DNA of 64,000 bases from Rhodosalinus sp041365695 (GTDB taxonomy: Bacteria; Pseudomonadota; Alphaproteobacteria; Rhodobacterales; Rhodobacteraceae), in contig NZ_JBGFSJ010000001.1 of the NCBI RefSeq assembly GCF_041365695.1, positions 434,001-498,000 of the forward strand, in the 5' to 3' direction. Made by a program: the position numbers and the translations under genes. Of this stretch, positions 8,054-18,442 are shown piece after piece (the stretch's first letter is position 1; each line of letters begins with the position of its first letter). Below the pieces are notes generated by a model. It was not told where the DNA came from. It saw only the letters and a program-made list of their open reading frames with translations, and did not search any database.

Positions 8054-9379
8054 ATGGACGACGATCGACGCAGGAACGTTTTCGTCGCGGGGCTAGACCC
8101 GTTCAATCTCCGCCTTCTGAAAAACGTGCGTCATGCGGACGATTACGCGTTCCACACGCTTTTCGACTTCGACGAAATCACCCATGCCGAGCGTTTCGAC
8201 ATGGAAGCCCTGCTCGACAAGGCGCGGGGCGTGCTGCGCGATTTCGACGGTTCGATCGACGCCATCGTGAGTTACTGGGATTTCCCGTCCATCGTGATGA
8301 TGCCGATCCTGCGGCGGGAATTCGGTCTCCCGGGCCCCAGCCTCGAAAGCGTCCTGCGCTGCCAGCACAAGTACTGGAGCCGGAGCGTTCAGCGAAACGC
8401 CGTGCCGCGGCAGGTGCCGCGTTTCGCGCGCGTCGATCCCTTCGAGGCGGACCCGGACGCGCCGCCGCTCGACTATCCGTTCTGGCTGAAGCCGGTCGTC
8501 GCCCATTCCTCGATCCTCGGATTTCGGGTCGAGAACCGGGAGGACTACGCCCACGCGCTCGCGCAGACGCGGTCGGGAATCTCGCGGTTCGCGGAGCCGC
8601 TCGAGGTGCTGATGGGATATGCCGATTTGCCCGCCGAGATCGCCGAGGCGGGCGCGGCGCAGTGCATCGCCGAGGAAATCATTTCACAGGGCGCGCAATG
8701 CACGCTCGAGGGCTACGCGTTTCGGGGCGAGACGGAGATCTACGGGATCGTGGATTCGATCCGGGGGTCGAACCGCTCCAGCCTGGAGCGGTATGAGTAT
8801 CCCTCCGCGCTTCCCGAGCCGGTGAAAGCGCGGATGCGCGCCTCGGCCGCGGAGGTCGTCGCGGCCATCGGCCTCGACAATTCGCCGTTCAACATCGAGT
8901 ATTTCTACCACGAGGAAGAGGACAGCCTGTCGCTGCTGGAAATCAACGCGCGCATTTCCAAGTCGCACAGCCCGATCTTCGACATGGTGGAGGGTGTGCC
9001 CCACAAGGAGGTCATGCTCGACGTGGCGCTGGGGCGAAAGCCCGATTACCCCGCCCGTCGCGGTGAATTCCGTTACGCCGCCAAGTTCATGCCGCGGCTT
9101 TACGGCCATTCCGACGACGAAGTCGTGACGCACGCGCCCGGCGAAGACGAGATCCGCGCCCTCGAAGAGCGGTTTCCCGGCGCGCGGATCCAGCTTTACG
9201 TGCAAGAAGGCTTGCGGCTGGGCGAGTTGAAGCACCGCGACGAATACAGCCACGAACTCGCGGCCATATTCCTGGGCGCGTCGAGCCGCGAAGCCTTGCA
9301 CGCCGACTTCGAAGAGCTTTTCGACGCGATGGACATCCTTACCGCCGATGCGGACGATGCGAGCGACGCGACAGGGTAG
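8054..9379 (+). CDS. ATP-grasp domain protein, carboxylate-amine ligase-like
   Basis: A 441-residue protein I assign to the ATP-grasp superfamily. Supporting stretches are PFWLKPVVAHSS (ATP-contacting lysine near residue 145), the IAEEIISQGAQCTLEGYAF segment typical of the central lobe, and SLLEINARISKSHSP (Mg-binding Glu/Asn). Family members activate a carboxylate as acyl-phosphate and join it to an amine or thiol. No partner gene (peptide precursor, aminotransferase, carrier) is obvious. ATG 8054 has GGTGAGG upstream. The gene looks less GC-rich than its neighbours, with more A/T third positions, so recent acquisition is possible. Substrate unknown. Confidence 0.75.
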   Translation: MDDDRRRNVFVAGLDPFNLRLLKNVRHADDYAFHTLFDFDEITHAERFDMEALLDKARGVLRDFDGSIDAIVSYWDFPSIVMMPILRREFGLPGPSLESVLRCQHKYWSRSVQRNAVPRQVPRFARVDPFEADPDAPPLDYPFWLKPVVAHSSILGFRVENREDYAHALAQTRSGISRFAEPLEVLMGYADLPAEIAEAGAAQCIAEEIISQGAQCTLEGYAFRGETEIYGIVDSIRGSNRSSLERYEYPSALPEPVKARMRASAAEVVAAIGLDNSPFNIEYFYHEEEDSLSLLEINARISKSHSPIFDMVEGVPHKEVMLDVALGRKPDYPARRGEFRYAAKFMPRLYGHSDDEVVTHAPGEDEIRALEERFPGARIQLYVQEGLRLGELKHRDEYSHELAAIFLGASSREALHADFEELFDAMDILTADADDASDATG

Positions 9380-9470
9380 GAGAGACTACCCCTACGCGCC
9401 GTCCTGCGGTCTTGCGGGCGCTTGCCAAATCGGTCACGGGACGCACCTCTGGAAGGCAGAGGGCGAAGCG

Positions 9471-10114
<644 letters not shown>

Positions 10115-10118
<4 letters not shown>

Positions 10119-12526
10119 GCCGCTGGATCCTCGTCGCCCTGCTTGGCCACTGGCGTCGCCATCCGCTCCAGCTCGTCACCCTGCTGGCGGGGCTCGCGCT
10201 CGCCACCGCGCTCTGGTCCGGCGTCCAGGCGATCAACGCCGAGGCGCGGGCCAGCTACGCCGCGGCGCAGTCGGCCACCGGGCAGGCGGATCTCGCGGTG
10301 ATCGAGGCCGAGGGCCGCGCGCTCACCGTCGCGGATTTCGCGGCGCTCCGCCGCGCGGGCTGGCGGGTGTCGCCGGAAATCGAGACGCAGCTCGTCGCGG
10401 GGGGCCAGACGGTGAGCCTTCTCGGGGTGGAGCCGCTGACCGCGCCCTCGGGCGGCGCGATCCCGGGGCTGGGCGACGGGGCCGCGCTCGACTTCCTGAC
10501 GCCGCCCGGCATCGCCTACGCCGCCCCCGGCACTGCGGCGGCGCTCAACGCGGCCGAGCGCGCCGGCTGGCCGGAGATCCGTGTCTCGGCGGGTCTGGCC
10601 GAGGGCCGCGCGATCACCGACATCGCCACAGCGGCGCGGCTGTCGGGCGCGCCGGGCACCGTCACGCGGATCCTGGTTCTGCCCGATCAGCCCGCCGGGC
10701 GCGCGCCGCTCGAGACGGTGGCGGACGGGCTCGTGCAGCGCGCGCCCGAGGCGCAGGGCGACATCGCGCGGCTCACGCGGTCCTTTCACCTCAACCTCAC
10801 CGCTTTCGGCTTCCTGTCTTTCGCGGTGGGGCTCTTCATCGTTCACGGCGCCATCGGCCTCGCCTTCGAGCAGCGGCGCGCGATGGTGCGCACGCTGCGC
10901 GCGCTCGGCGCGCCGCTCGGCCTGGTGATGCGGGTGGTGGCGGCGGAGCTGACGGCGCTTGCGCTTCTTGCGGGGCTTTTCGGGCTCGCACTGGGCTACG
11001 GCGTCGCCACGGTGCTCCTGCCGGACGTGGCGGCGACGCTGCGGGGGCTTTACGGCGCGGAGGTGACGGGCAGCCTCGCGTTCCGGCCGGGCTGGGCGGC
11101 GGCGGGGCTCGCCATGGCGCTCGGCGGGACGGCGGTCGCGGCCGCGCAGGCGATCTGGCGGCTCTGGCGGCTGCCGCTCCTGGCGCCCGCGCAGCCGCGC
11201 GCCTGGTCGCGGGCGGCCGCGGCCGGGCTGCGGCGGCAGGGCGCGGGCGCGGCGGCGCTCTTCGCGGCCGGCGCGCTTGCCCCGGTGCTCTTCGACGGGT
11301 TGCTGGCGGGCTTCGCCGCGCTCGGCGGGCTGCTTCTGGGGGCGGCGCTCGCGCTGCCGGTGTTCCTTCACGCGGTGCTGGGCCGGGCGGCGGCCCTGGC
11401 GCGCGGCCCGCTTTCCGAGTGGGTGTGGGCCGACACGCGCCACCAGCTTCCGGGCCTGTCGCTCGCGCTGATGGCGCTTCTGCTCGCGCTCTCGGCGAAT
11501 GTGGGCGTGGGTACGATGGTGTCCTCCTTCCGGCTGGGGTTCACGGGCTGGCTGGATCAGCGCCTCGCGGCCGAACTCTACATCGGCGCCCGCGACCGGA
11601 CCGAGGCGGCGGCGCTGCGCGACTGGGTGGCGCCGCGCGTGGATGCGGTGCTGCCGATCCAGTGGGCCGACACGCGGATCGCGGGGCAGCCCGCGGAGGT
11701 CTACGGCGTCGTCGATCACGACACCTACCGCGAGGCCTGGCCGCTTCTCGCCGCGGGCGCGCGCCCGTGGGACCGGGTCGCGGCGGGGGAGGCGGCGCTC
11801 GTGAACGAGCAGCTCGCGCGCCGCGCGGGGCTCTGGCCGGGCACGCGGGTGGAGCTGGCGCCGGGGTGGCAGCTGCCGGTGGCGGGCGTCTACTCCGACT
11901 ACGGCAACCCGGCCGGGCAGGCGATCGTGGGGGCGGAGCCTTTCACCGAGCGTTTCCCAGACGTGGCGCCGCTGCGCTTCGGCCTTCGCCTGCCACCGGA
12001 AGAGGCCGAGGGGTTGCGCGCCGCGCTGGTGGAGGAGTTCGGCCTGCCGGCGGAGGCGGTCGTGGACCAGGCATCGATCAAGGCCTTCTCACTCGGCGTC
12101 TTCGAGCGGACCTTCGCGGTGACGGCCGCGCTCAACGTGCTGACGCTGGCCGTGGCGGGGGTGGCGATGCTGACCAGCCTGCTCACGCTTTCGGCCATGC
12201 GGCTGCCGCAGCTCGCGCCGGTCTGGGCGGCGGGGGTGGCCCGACGGCGGCTTGCCACGCTCGAGCTCGCGCGCGCGGGCATGCTGGCGCTTCTGACTTT
12301 CGTGCTGGCGCTGCCGGTCGGGCTGGCGCTGGCCTGGCTGCTGCTGGCCGTGGTGAACGTGGAGGCGTTCGGCTGGCGGCTTCCCATGCACCTCTTTCCC
12401 GGCCAGTGGGCGCCGCTGGCCGCGCTCGCGGTTCTCGCGGCGGTCCTGGCCGCGCTCATCCCCGCGCGGCGGCTCGCCCGGATGCCGCCCCGCCAGCTTG
12501 TCGCGGTGTTCACCCATGATCGCTAG
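10115..12526 (+). CDS. Large FtsX-like ABC permease
   Basis: An 803-residue inner-membrane protein with an N-terminal membrane segment, a periplasmic domain, and two groups of membrane helices (around residues 225-330 and 670-790), the layout of duplicated FtsX/MacB-type permeases such as COG0577. It pairs with the LolD-like ATPase, with which it overlaps by 4 bp, and it is followed by a secreted lipocalin-fold protein whose ATG lies within its 3' end. This trio recurs in proteobacteria. I infer a role in exporting or inserting a hydrophobic envelope component; cargo unknown. Confidence 0.88.
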
Positions 12527-13559
12527 ATGTCTTGCCATCCTTCTCGTGGCGGCGGCCGGCACGGCCCGGGCGCAGGGCTTCGCCGGCCTCGGCACCGAGG
12601 CGGAGGGTTTCGCGCTGCCCGAGCGCGGGGCCCCGATCACCTTTCCCGAGGATCACGGCGCCCATCCCGAATTCCGCATTGAATGGTGGTACCTGACGGC
12701 CAACCTTCAGGCGACGGACGGGGCACGCTACGGCGTGCAATGGACGCTTTTCCGCACCGCGCTCGCCCCGCGCGAGGCGGACGGGTGGCAGAGCCCGCAG
12801 CTCTGGATGGGGCACGCGGCGCTCACCACCGCTTCGCGGCACCACCACGCCGAGCGCCTGGCGCGCGGGGGCGTGGGGCAGGCGGGCGTCACGGCCGAGC
12901 CCTTCGCGGCCTGGATCGACGACTGGCGCGCGGCGGGGCCCAGCCTGTCGGAGGTCACCGTCACCGCCTCCGGCCCCGGTTTCGGCTATGCCCTCGACCT
13001 CGACGCGGAGGGGCCCTTCGTCTTCCACGGCGAGGACGGCTTCTCGGTCAAGTCCGCCGAGGGGCAGGCGAGCCACTACTACTCGCAACCCTTCTACAGG
13101 GCCCGGGGCACGCTGTCCCTCGAGGGGCGCGAGGTGGCGGTCACCGGGACCGCCTGGCTCGACCGGGAATGGTCCAGCCAGCCGCTCTCCGAAAGCCAGA
13201 AGGGCTGGGACTGGTTCTCGATCAGCCTCGATGGCGGCGCGCGGGTCATGGCGGCGCAGGTCCGCGAGACGGGGGGCGGCGTCTTCACCTTCGCCACCTG
13301 GATCGCGCCTGACGGGACCGAGACGCCTTACGGCGACGGGGCGCTGCGCCTCACGCCGCTGGGGACGGCCGAGGTGGCGGGCCGCGAGGTGCCCGTGCGC
13401 TGGCGGGTGGAGCTGCCCGCCAAAGGGCTCGACGTCACGACCGAGCCGCTCAACCCGCAGTCATGGATGGCCACGAGCTTTCCCTACTGGGAGGGGCCGG
13501 TCTCCGTCTCCGGCAGCCATGACGGCCACGGCTACCTGGAGATGACGGGCTATGAGTGA
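12516..13559 (+). CDS. Secreted AttH/CrtC-like lipocalin-fold protein (COG5621)
   Basis: A 347-residue exported protein. It has a Sec signal peptide (hydrophobic core LAILLVAAAG, likely cleavage after TARA near residue 20) and then the AttH/carotenoid 1,2-hydratase-like double lipocalin fold, recognisable from FPEDHGAHPEFRIEWWY, the WLDREWSSQPL motif and the C-terminal GYLEMTGY. I chose ATG 12516, which begins the signal peptide and overlaps the permease gene by 11 bp. Relatives are annotated as predicted secreted hydrolases; genuine CrtC acts in carotenoid synthesis, but no carotenoid genes lie near. It probably handles a lipid cargo of the LolD/FtsX transporter. Confidence 0.82.
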   Translation: MIARCLAILLVAAAGTARAQGFAGLGTEAEGFALPERGAPITFPEDHGAHPEFRIEWWYLTANLQATDGARYGVQWTLFRTALAPREADGWQSPQLWMGHAALTTASRHHHAERLARGGVGQAGVTAEPFAAWIDDWRAAGPSLSEVTVTASGPGFGYALDLDAEGPFVFHGEDGFSVKSAEGQASHYYSQPFYRARGTLSLEGREVAVTGTAWLDREWSSQPLSESQKGWDWFSISLDGGARVMAAQVRETGGGVFTFATWIAPDGTETPYGDGALRLTPLGTAEVAGREVPVRWRVELPAKGLDVTTEPLNPQSWMATSFPYWEGPVSVSGSHDGHGYLEMTGYE

Positions 13560-14112
13560 GTGGTTCGAGACGCTGGAGGGCCTGCGCGCCCGCGTCTGGC
13601 AGCGCCTTGGGCGCGGCGTGGCGGACCGGCGTGCGCCCGCGCGTCACCCGACGCTGGCCACCCTGGGCACGGACGGCGCGCCCGAGGCGCGCACCGTGGT
13701 GCTGCGCGGCGCCTCGGAGGCTGCGGGCAGCGTCACGATCTACACCGATGCGGCCTCGGCCAAGGTGGCCGAACTCGCGCGCGAGCCCCGTGCCGCGCTG
13801 CATGTCTGGGAGCCGAAGGACCGGCTGCAGATCCGCCTCGCGCTGACGGTCGAAATACGCACCGGCGCTTCGCTCGACGCGCTTTGGGAGCGCCTGTCGC
13901 CCGAGGCGCGCCGGGCCTATGGCGGCCGGCCGGAACCGGGCCGGCCCATCGGCGATCCCGTGGCCGATTACGAGGAGACGCGGGAGCGCGCGCGCTTCGC
14001 GGTGCTGGACGGCCGGGTGGAGAGGATCGAGGCGCTTCATCTCGGGGACTGGCACCGCCGCGCGGATTTCTCTCGGGCGGACGGATTCGCGGGCGCCTGG
14101 ATCGCGCCCTGA
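13552..14112 (+). CDS. Pyridoxamine 5'-phosphate oxidase-like FMN-binding protein
   Basis: A 186-residue protein of the PNPOx-like flavin split-barrel superfamily (Alr4036/COG5135-like). The N-terminal part RHPTLATLGTDGAPEARTVVLRG is the usual first sheet of this fold, and the C-terminus carries DWHRRADFSRADGFAGAWIAP. It overlaps the lipocalin gene by 8 bp and ends 4 bp from the convergent transglycosylase gene. Members bind FMN or related cofactors; true PNP oxidase activity is not implied, and the role next to an exporter is unclear. Confidence 0.8.
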   Translation: MSEWFETLEGLRARVWQRLGRGVADRRAPARHPTLATLGTDGAPEARTVVLRGASEAAGSVTIYTDAASAKVAELAREPRAALHVWEPKDRLQIRLALTVEIRTGASLDALWERLSPEARRAYGGRPEPGRPIGDPVADYEETRERARFAVLDGRVERIEALHLGDWHRRADFSRADGFAGAWIAP

Positions 14113-14116
14113 CGCC

Positions 14117-15367
14117 TCAGGCGCCGCGCCGGAGCCGGTCGAGGAGCGCGCGGGTGGCCCGGCCGGTCTCGGGCAGGCGGCGGGCGCGCTCATAGGCGCG
14201 GATCGCCGCCTCGGTGCCGCTACCGATCACCCCGTCCACGCCGTTCGTGTCGAAGCCCGCGCGTGTGAGGCGCTCCTGGATCTCCTTGCGGTCGGAGAGG
14301 GTGAGCCCCTCTGCATCGGGCGGAAAGCTTGCCCGGATGGGCGGGCCGCCGGCGATCCGGTCGGCAAGGTGGCCCACCCCGATCACGTAGGACTCGGCGT
14401 TGTTGTAGCGCGCGATCACACCGAAATTCGGGAACACCATGAAGGCGGGCCCGGCAGACCCCGCCGGGCGCAGGATCGAGGCCGGGCCGTGGTCGGGCAC
14501 GCGGTGGCCGTCCGTGTCGCGCACGCCCGCCGCGGCCCAGGCCGCTGGGCTGCGCGTGGTGCCGCGCCCCAAGGGGCCGGAGAAGCCCGCGGGCAGGCGC
14601 ACCTCCACGCCCCAGGGCTGGCCGCGCCGCCAGCCGAAGCGGTCGAGATAGGCCGCCGCGGAGGCGAGCGCGTCGGTGGGGTCGTCCGACCAGATGTCCC
14701 GCCGCCCGTCGCCGGTGAAATCCACGGCATAGGCCTCGAAGGAGGTTGGGATGAACTGCGTGTGCCCCATGGCGCCGGCCCAGCTTCCGGTCATCCGGTC
14801 GGGCGTGATGTCGCCGCGCTCGAGGATGCGCAGCGCGGCCACGAGCTGACGCTCGAAGAAGGGGCCGCGCCGCCCGTCGAAGGCCAGCGTGGCGAGCGCC
14901 GAGATCACGGGGATGTCGCCCCGCCGTTCGCCGTAGCGGCTTTCGAGGCCCCAGATCGCGGTGACGATCTCGGGCTCGACGCCGTAGCGCGCGTCGATCG
15001 CGGCGAGCGTGGCCGCGTGGCGCCGGCGCATGGCGCGGCCCATGGCCACGCGCTCGTCCGAGGCCGCGATTGCGAGATAGTCCTCGAGCGAGCGGGTGAA
15101 CTCCGCCTGGTTCCTGTCGCGCTCCACCACGCCGGGCAGGAAGCTCGCGCGGGGCAGGGCGCGCTCCAGCGTGGCCTCGGAGATGCCCGCGGCACGGGCG
15201 CGGGGGCGGAAGCCGTCGAGCCACGCGTCGAAGGCGGGATTGCGCGCGGGGCGCATGGCCGGGTCGGCGCCCGCGGGCGCGCGCGCGCTCGGTCCGGGAC
15301 CGCCCGAGCAGGCCGCGAGCGCCGTCGCGCCCAGGCCCAGTGCCATCGTCCGCCGGGATAGCCGCAT
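14117..15367 (-). CDS. Lytic murein transglycosylase, MltB type, lipoprotein
   Basis: A 416-residue periplasmic enzyme that cleaves peptidoglycan glycan strands. It begins with SRRTMALGLG and a lipobox LAAC (Cys20), which suggests a lipoprotein, possibly exported by Tat because of the RR pair. The SLT_2 (MltB-like) domain carries the catalytic glutamate in IWGLESRYGE (Glu142). A C-terminal peptidoglycan-binding type 1 domain (EIQERLTRAGFDTNGVDG region) completes it. A GTG codon directly before the ATG (15370) is an alternative start. The gene is convergent with the PNPOx-like gene, 4 bp apart. Confidence 0.9.
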   Translation of the reverse strand: MRLSRRTMALGLGATALAACSGGPGPSARAPAGADPAMRPARNPAFDAWLDGFRPRARAAGISEATLERALPRASFLPGVVERDRNQAEFTRSLEDYLAIAASDERVAMGRAMRRRHAATLAAIDARYGVEPEIVTAIWGLESRYGERRGDIPVISALATLAFDGRRGPFFERQLVAALRILERGDITPDRMTGSWAGAMGHTQFIPTSFEAYAVDFTGDGRRDIWSDDPTDALASAAAYLDRFGWRRGQPWGVEVRLPAGFSGPLGRGTTRSPAAWAAAGVRDTDGHRVPDHGPASILRPAGSAGPAFMVFPNFGVIARYNNAESYVIGVGHLADRIAGGPPIRASFPPDAEGLTLSDRKEIQERLTRAGFDTNGVDGVIGSGTEAAIRAYERARRLPETGRATRALLDRLRRGA

Positions 15368-15396
15368 CACAGTCTCTCGCCTCTGCCTTGGCGGCT

Positions 15397-15424
15397 AGGC
15401 TAGCGCGAAACACCGAGCGGGCAA
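15397..15424 (-). promoter_or_regulatory. Candidate sigma70-type promoter of the transglycosylase gene
   Basis: On the minus strand TTGCCC (15424-15419) and TAGCCT (15402-15397) are separated by 16 bp. Transcription would start near 15390, about 23 bp before the ATG. This was found by eye only. Confidence 0.35.
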
Positions 15425-15462
15425 AGCGCGGAGCGCCTTCGCCATTTCGCTGCGTTCGGGCG

Positions 15463-16395
15463 TCAGGCCGCCTCTTCGCGGCCGATACCCGCACGGGACC
15501 GACGCGGCCCGAAGAGGCAGGCAAGCGCGAGGATCGCGCCGGAGACGGTCGCGATCATGCCCGCGGCGCTGACCGCGTCCCGCCCGCCGAGCCAGAGCGG
15601 CCCGTAGCCCGCGAGCACGTAGCCCAGCACGGCCGACAGCGTGGCGAAACCCACCGACCACGCCACCTGACGCGCCAGCCGGTCGGTCATCAGCCGCGCG
15701 GCGGCGGGCGGGCAGATGAACATCGCGATCACGATGATCGAGCCCACCGCGTCGAAGGCGGCGACCGCCGCCACCGCCGCGGCGGTCACGAGGCCAAGGC
15801 CGATCCAGCGCACGGGCAGGCCGAGCCCGGTGGCGAAGCCCTCGTCGAAGGTCGAGATCTTGAGCCAGCGCCAGAACACGGCCGTCAGCAGCGCCACGAG
15901 CGCACAGGCCACTGCCATGCGGAAAAGCTCCGGCGGCAGCGCGGCCAGCGCGGCGGGGTCGAGGAGCGAGCCCCAGCCCTCGGCGCGAAGCCAGACCAGC
16001 GATTCGAGATTGCCCATGAGCGCGTGTTCCACGTCGAGGTGCACGCTCGAGGTGTCGCTGCGCTCCAGCAGCAGAACGCCGGCCGCGAAGAGGGTGGTGA
16101 AGACCACGCCCATGGCCGCGCCGGGCTCGATCCGGCCGAGGCGGCGCACCGCCTCGATCAGCCCCACCGCCACCAGCGCCGCGCCCCCCGCGCCCAGCAG
16201 CATCGGCCCGGCCGCGACCACCCCGGTGAGCAGGAAGGCCACGACGATGCCCGGCAGCACGACATGGCTGATGGCGTCGCCCAGAAGCGCCTGCCGCCGC
16301 AGCAGAAGGAAGTTGCCCGGCAGCGCGCAGGCCACCGAGGCGAGCACCCCGATCAGGATCGGCGTCAGCGAGAACTGCACGAACTCCGCTCCCAT
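15463..16395 (-). CDS. Metal (Mn/Zn) ABC transporter permease, TroD-like
   Basis: A 310-residue inner-membrane permease of the ZnuB/TroD family (ABC-3), almost entirely hydrophobic with about eight membrane helices. Characteristic stretches are RRQALLGDAISHVVLPGI near the N-terminus and FDAVGSIIVIAMFICPPAAAR. Its ATG overlaps the stop of the upstream permease gene by 1 bp. With the second permease, ATPase and binding protein it forms a complete importer in the order A-B-C-D on the minus strand. The metal, Mn or Zn, is not settled by this subunit. Confidence 0.9.
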   Translation of the reverse strand: MGAEFVQFSLTPILIGVLASVACALPGNFLLLRRQALLGDAISHVVLPGIVVAFLLTGVVAAGPMLLGAGGAALVAVGLIEAVRRLGRIEPGAAMGVVFTTLFAAGVLLLERSDTSSVHLDVEHALMGNLESLVWLRAEGWGSLLDPAALAALPPELFRMAVACALVALLTAVFWRWLKISTFDEGFATGLGLPVRWIGLGLVTAAAVAAVAAFDAVGSIIVIAMFICPPAAARLMTDRLARQVAWSVGFATLSAVLGYVLAGYGPLWLGGRDAVSAAGMIATVSGAILALACLFGPRRSRAGIGREEAA

Positions 16396-17612
16396 CAGGC
16401 GTGTCCTCCGGCTGCGTGCGGCGGGCCGATCCGGCGGTCGAACTCCGCGATCTCGTCGGGGGTGAAGACGTCCTCGATCGGGGTCAGCCCGTCATAGCGC
16501 CCGGCGAGCGCGGTGTCCTGGTGGACGGCGCGCGCCACGTCCCAGCGGCGTTCGTCCCGCGCCTCCTTGGCGGCTGCCGCGCGCCCGGCCTCGGTTGCCA
16601 CCCCGTCGGGACGGATCAGCCCCTCGGCGCGCAGCACGCGCAGGGTGAAGGCGTCGTGGATCACCTCGCCGCGGGCGAGCGAGAGCAGGCCCTGCCGCCG
16701 GTGCACCCGGTGCTGGAAGCGCCGGTGCCGCCAGAGCGCGGAGGCCAGGCCCCGCGCCGGCGCGAAGAGCAGCGAAAGGGCGAAGAGCGCCGCGGCGGTC
16801 AGCACGATGAGCGGCCCCGTGGGCAGGCCCGGCGCGGTGGCCGAGATCGCCGCGCCGACATAGCCCGAGACCGCGCCGAGCGCGCCGGCGGTCCAGACCA
16901 TGCGGTTCGTGCGCTCGGTCCAGAACCGCGCCGTCACGGGCGGGATGATGAGCAGCGCGACGATCAGCACGAGCCCGACAAGCTTCAGCCCGATCACGGT
17001 GACGGCCATGCCGAGCCCCATCGCCGCGAGGTCGATGCGGCGCACGTCGTAGCCCGCCGCCGCGGCATAGTCGGGATCGAAGGCCACCAGCGTGAGCGGG
17101 CGGCGCAGCAGCCAGAGGATCGCCAGCACCAGCGCGCCGCCGCCCGCGATGAGCATGGCGTCGGACCAAAGCATCCCCGCCGTGGCGCCGAGCAGGAAGT
17201 CCTCGAGCCCGGCCTGCCGCCCCGCGCCCATGGTCTGGATCACGGTGAGCAGAACGATGCCGAGGCCGAAGAAGACCGACAGCACCGCGCCGATGGCCGC
17301 ATCCTCGGACAGCCGCGTGCGCCGGGTGATCCACTCCAGCGCGAGAAGCCCGATCCAGGCGCTGAGCGCCGAACCGGCCAGAAGGCCGGCCAGGTTCCGC
17401 CCGTCGCCGCCGAGCGCCACCATCGCCATGAAGGCGATCCCAACGCCCGGCAGTGTCGCATGGGCCACCGCGTCGGAGACGAGCGCGCGCTTGCGCAGGA
17501 ACAGGAAGCTGCCCGCCGACCCGGCGGAGAAGCCAAGAAGCCCCGCGCCCACCGCCACGAGCGCGGCGTTGTAGCCCGCACCGAGGGTGAGCGCGTCGAG
17601 AAGCGCGCTCAC
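16395..17612 (-). CDS. Metal ABC permease with C-terminal DtxR-like extension, TroC-like
   Basis: A 405-residue protein. Residues 1 to about 285 are an ABC-3 family permease (RKRALVSDAVAHATLPGVGI and LVGLVLIVALLIIPPVTARF). It then runs on for some 115 soluble residues (RRFQHRVHRRQGLLSLARGE to DEIAEFDRRIG) that resemble a winged-helix region like that of DtxR/MntR regulators. TroC/MntC-type permeases with such tails are known, and the tail may act as a cytosolic sensor or regulatory domain. The gene overlaps the ATPase stop by 4 bp. Confidence 0.88.
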   Translation of the reverse strand: MSALLDALTLGAGYNAALVAVGAGLLGFSAGSAGSFLFLRKRALVSDAVAHATLPGVGIAFMAMVALGGDGRNLAGLLAGSALSAWIGLLALEWITRRTRLSEDAAIGAVLSVFFGLGIVLLTVIQTMGAGRQAGLEDFLLGATAGMLWSDAMLIAGGGALVLAILWLLRRPLTLVAFDPDYAAAAGYDVRRIDLAAMGLGMAVTVIGLKLVGLVLIVALLIIPPVTARFWTERTNRMVWTAGALGAVSGYVGAAISATAPGLPTGPLIVLTAAALFALSLLFAPARGLASALWRHRRFQHRVHRRQGLLSLARGEVIHDAFTLRVLRAEGLIRPDGVATEAGRAAAAKEARDERRWDVARAVHQDTALAGRYDGLTPIEDVFTPDEIAEFDRRIGPPHAAGGHA

Positions 17613-18442
17613 GAGGCGGCCAGCTCCAGCGCGTCGAGATGGGTGGCCGCGAGGCGTCCGCCATAGGCCGCGTTGAGCGTCTCGGCGGTGAAGGCCGTCT
17701 CCACCGGGCCCTCGGCGATGCCGCGTACGTTGATCAGGAAGACGTGGTCGAAGTAGGCGCGCACCGTCGAGAGGTCATGGTGCACGGCGATGACCGCCTT
17801 GCCCTCGGCCCTGAGCGAGGTCAGCACCTCGATGATGGCACGCTCGGTCGCGGCGTCCACGCCGGCGAAGGGCTCGTCGAGCAGGTAGAGATCGGCCTCC
17901 TGGGCGAGAGCGCGGGCGAGGAACACGCGCTGCTGCTGCCCGCCGGAAAGCTGGCCGATCTGCCGCTGGGCGAAATCCGCCATGCCGACGCGGTCGAGGC
18001 ATTCCCGCGCGGTCGCGCGATGCCGCCCGGTGACGCGGCCGAGCAGACCCACCCGGCGGTAGAGCCCCATCAGCACCACCTCCATGACGGTGGTCGGGAA
18101 ATCCCAGTCCACGCTGGCGCGCTGGGGCACATAGGCGATGCGGTCGCGCGCGCGCTCGAGCGGCTGCCCGAAGATGCGCACGTCTCCCGAGAGGCGCGGA
18201 ACGATGCCGAGCGCGGCCTTCAACATCGTCGACTTGCCCGCGCCGTTCGGCCCCACGATCGCCGACATGGTCCCGGCGGGGAAGGTGGCGTCCACCGAGA
18301 AGACCGCCGGCGACTCTCCGTAGGAGACGGTGAGCCCGCGGATGGCGAGCGCCGTGCCGGGCGGTATCGCGAAGGTGTCCGTGGCCCGGCCGTTCCGCGC
18401 CGCAAGGCTGAGCCCCGGGGTCTGCATCCTGTCACGCTCCAT
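17609..18442 (-). CDS. Metal ABC transporter ATP-binding protein, TroB-like
   Basis: A 277-residue ATPase with Walker A GPNGAGKST, signature LSGGQQQR, Walker B LYLLDEPFAGVD and the switch histidine in AVHHDLSTV. The sequence YVPQRASVDWDFP is typical of the Mn/Zn ATPases (TroB, MntB, ZnuC relatives). About 30 residues precede the first strand of the domain; a shorter start at the internal Met6 (MQTPGL) is possible. It shares a 1-bp stop/start contact with the binding-protein gene. Confidence 0.9.
   Translation of the reverse strand: MERDRMQTPGLSLAARNGRATDTFAIPPGTALAIRGLTVSYGESPAVFSVDATFPAGTMSAIVGPNGAGKSTMLKAALGIVPRLSGDVRIFGQPLERARDRIAYVPQRASVDWDFPTTVMEVVLMGLYRRVGLLGRVTGRHRATARECLDRVGMADFAQRQIGQLSGGQQQRVFLARALAQEADLYLLDEPFAGVDAATERAIIEVLTSLRAEGKAVIAVHHDLSTVRAYFDHVFLINVRGIAEGPVETAFTAETLNAAYGGRLAATHLDALELAAS

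Noticed and set aside
12516..13559. Carotenoid 1,2-hydratase CrtC
   Set aside because: The fold is shared, but there are no carotenoid genes nearby, a signal peptide is present, and the gene is coupled to an ABC exporter; the broader AttH/COG5621 label is safer.
13552..14112. Pyridoxamine 5'-phosphate oxidase PdxH
   Set aside because: The sequence fits the wider split-barrel superfamily, not the PdxH pattern, and the context is not vitamin B6 synthesis.
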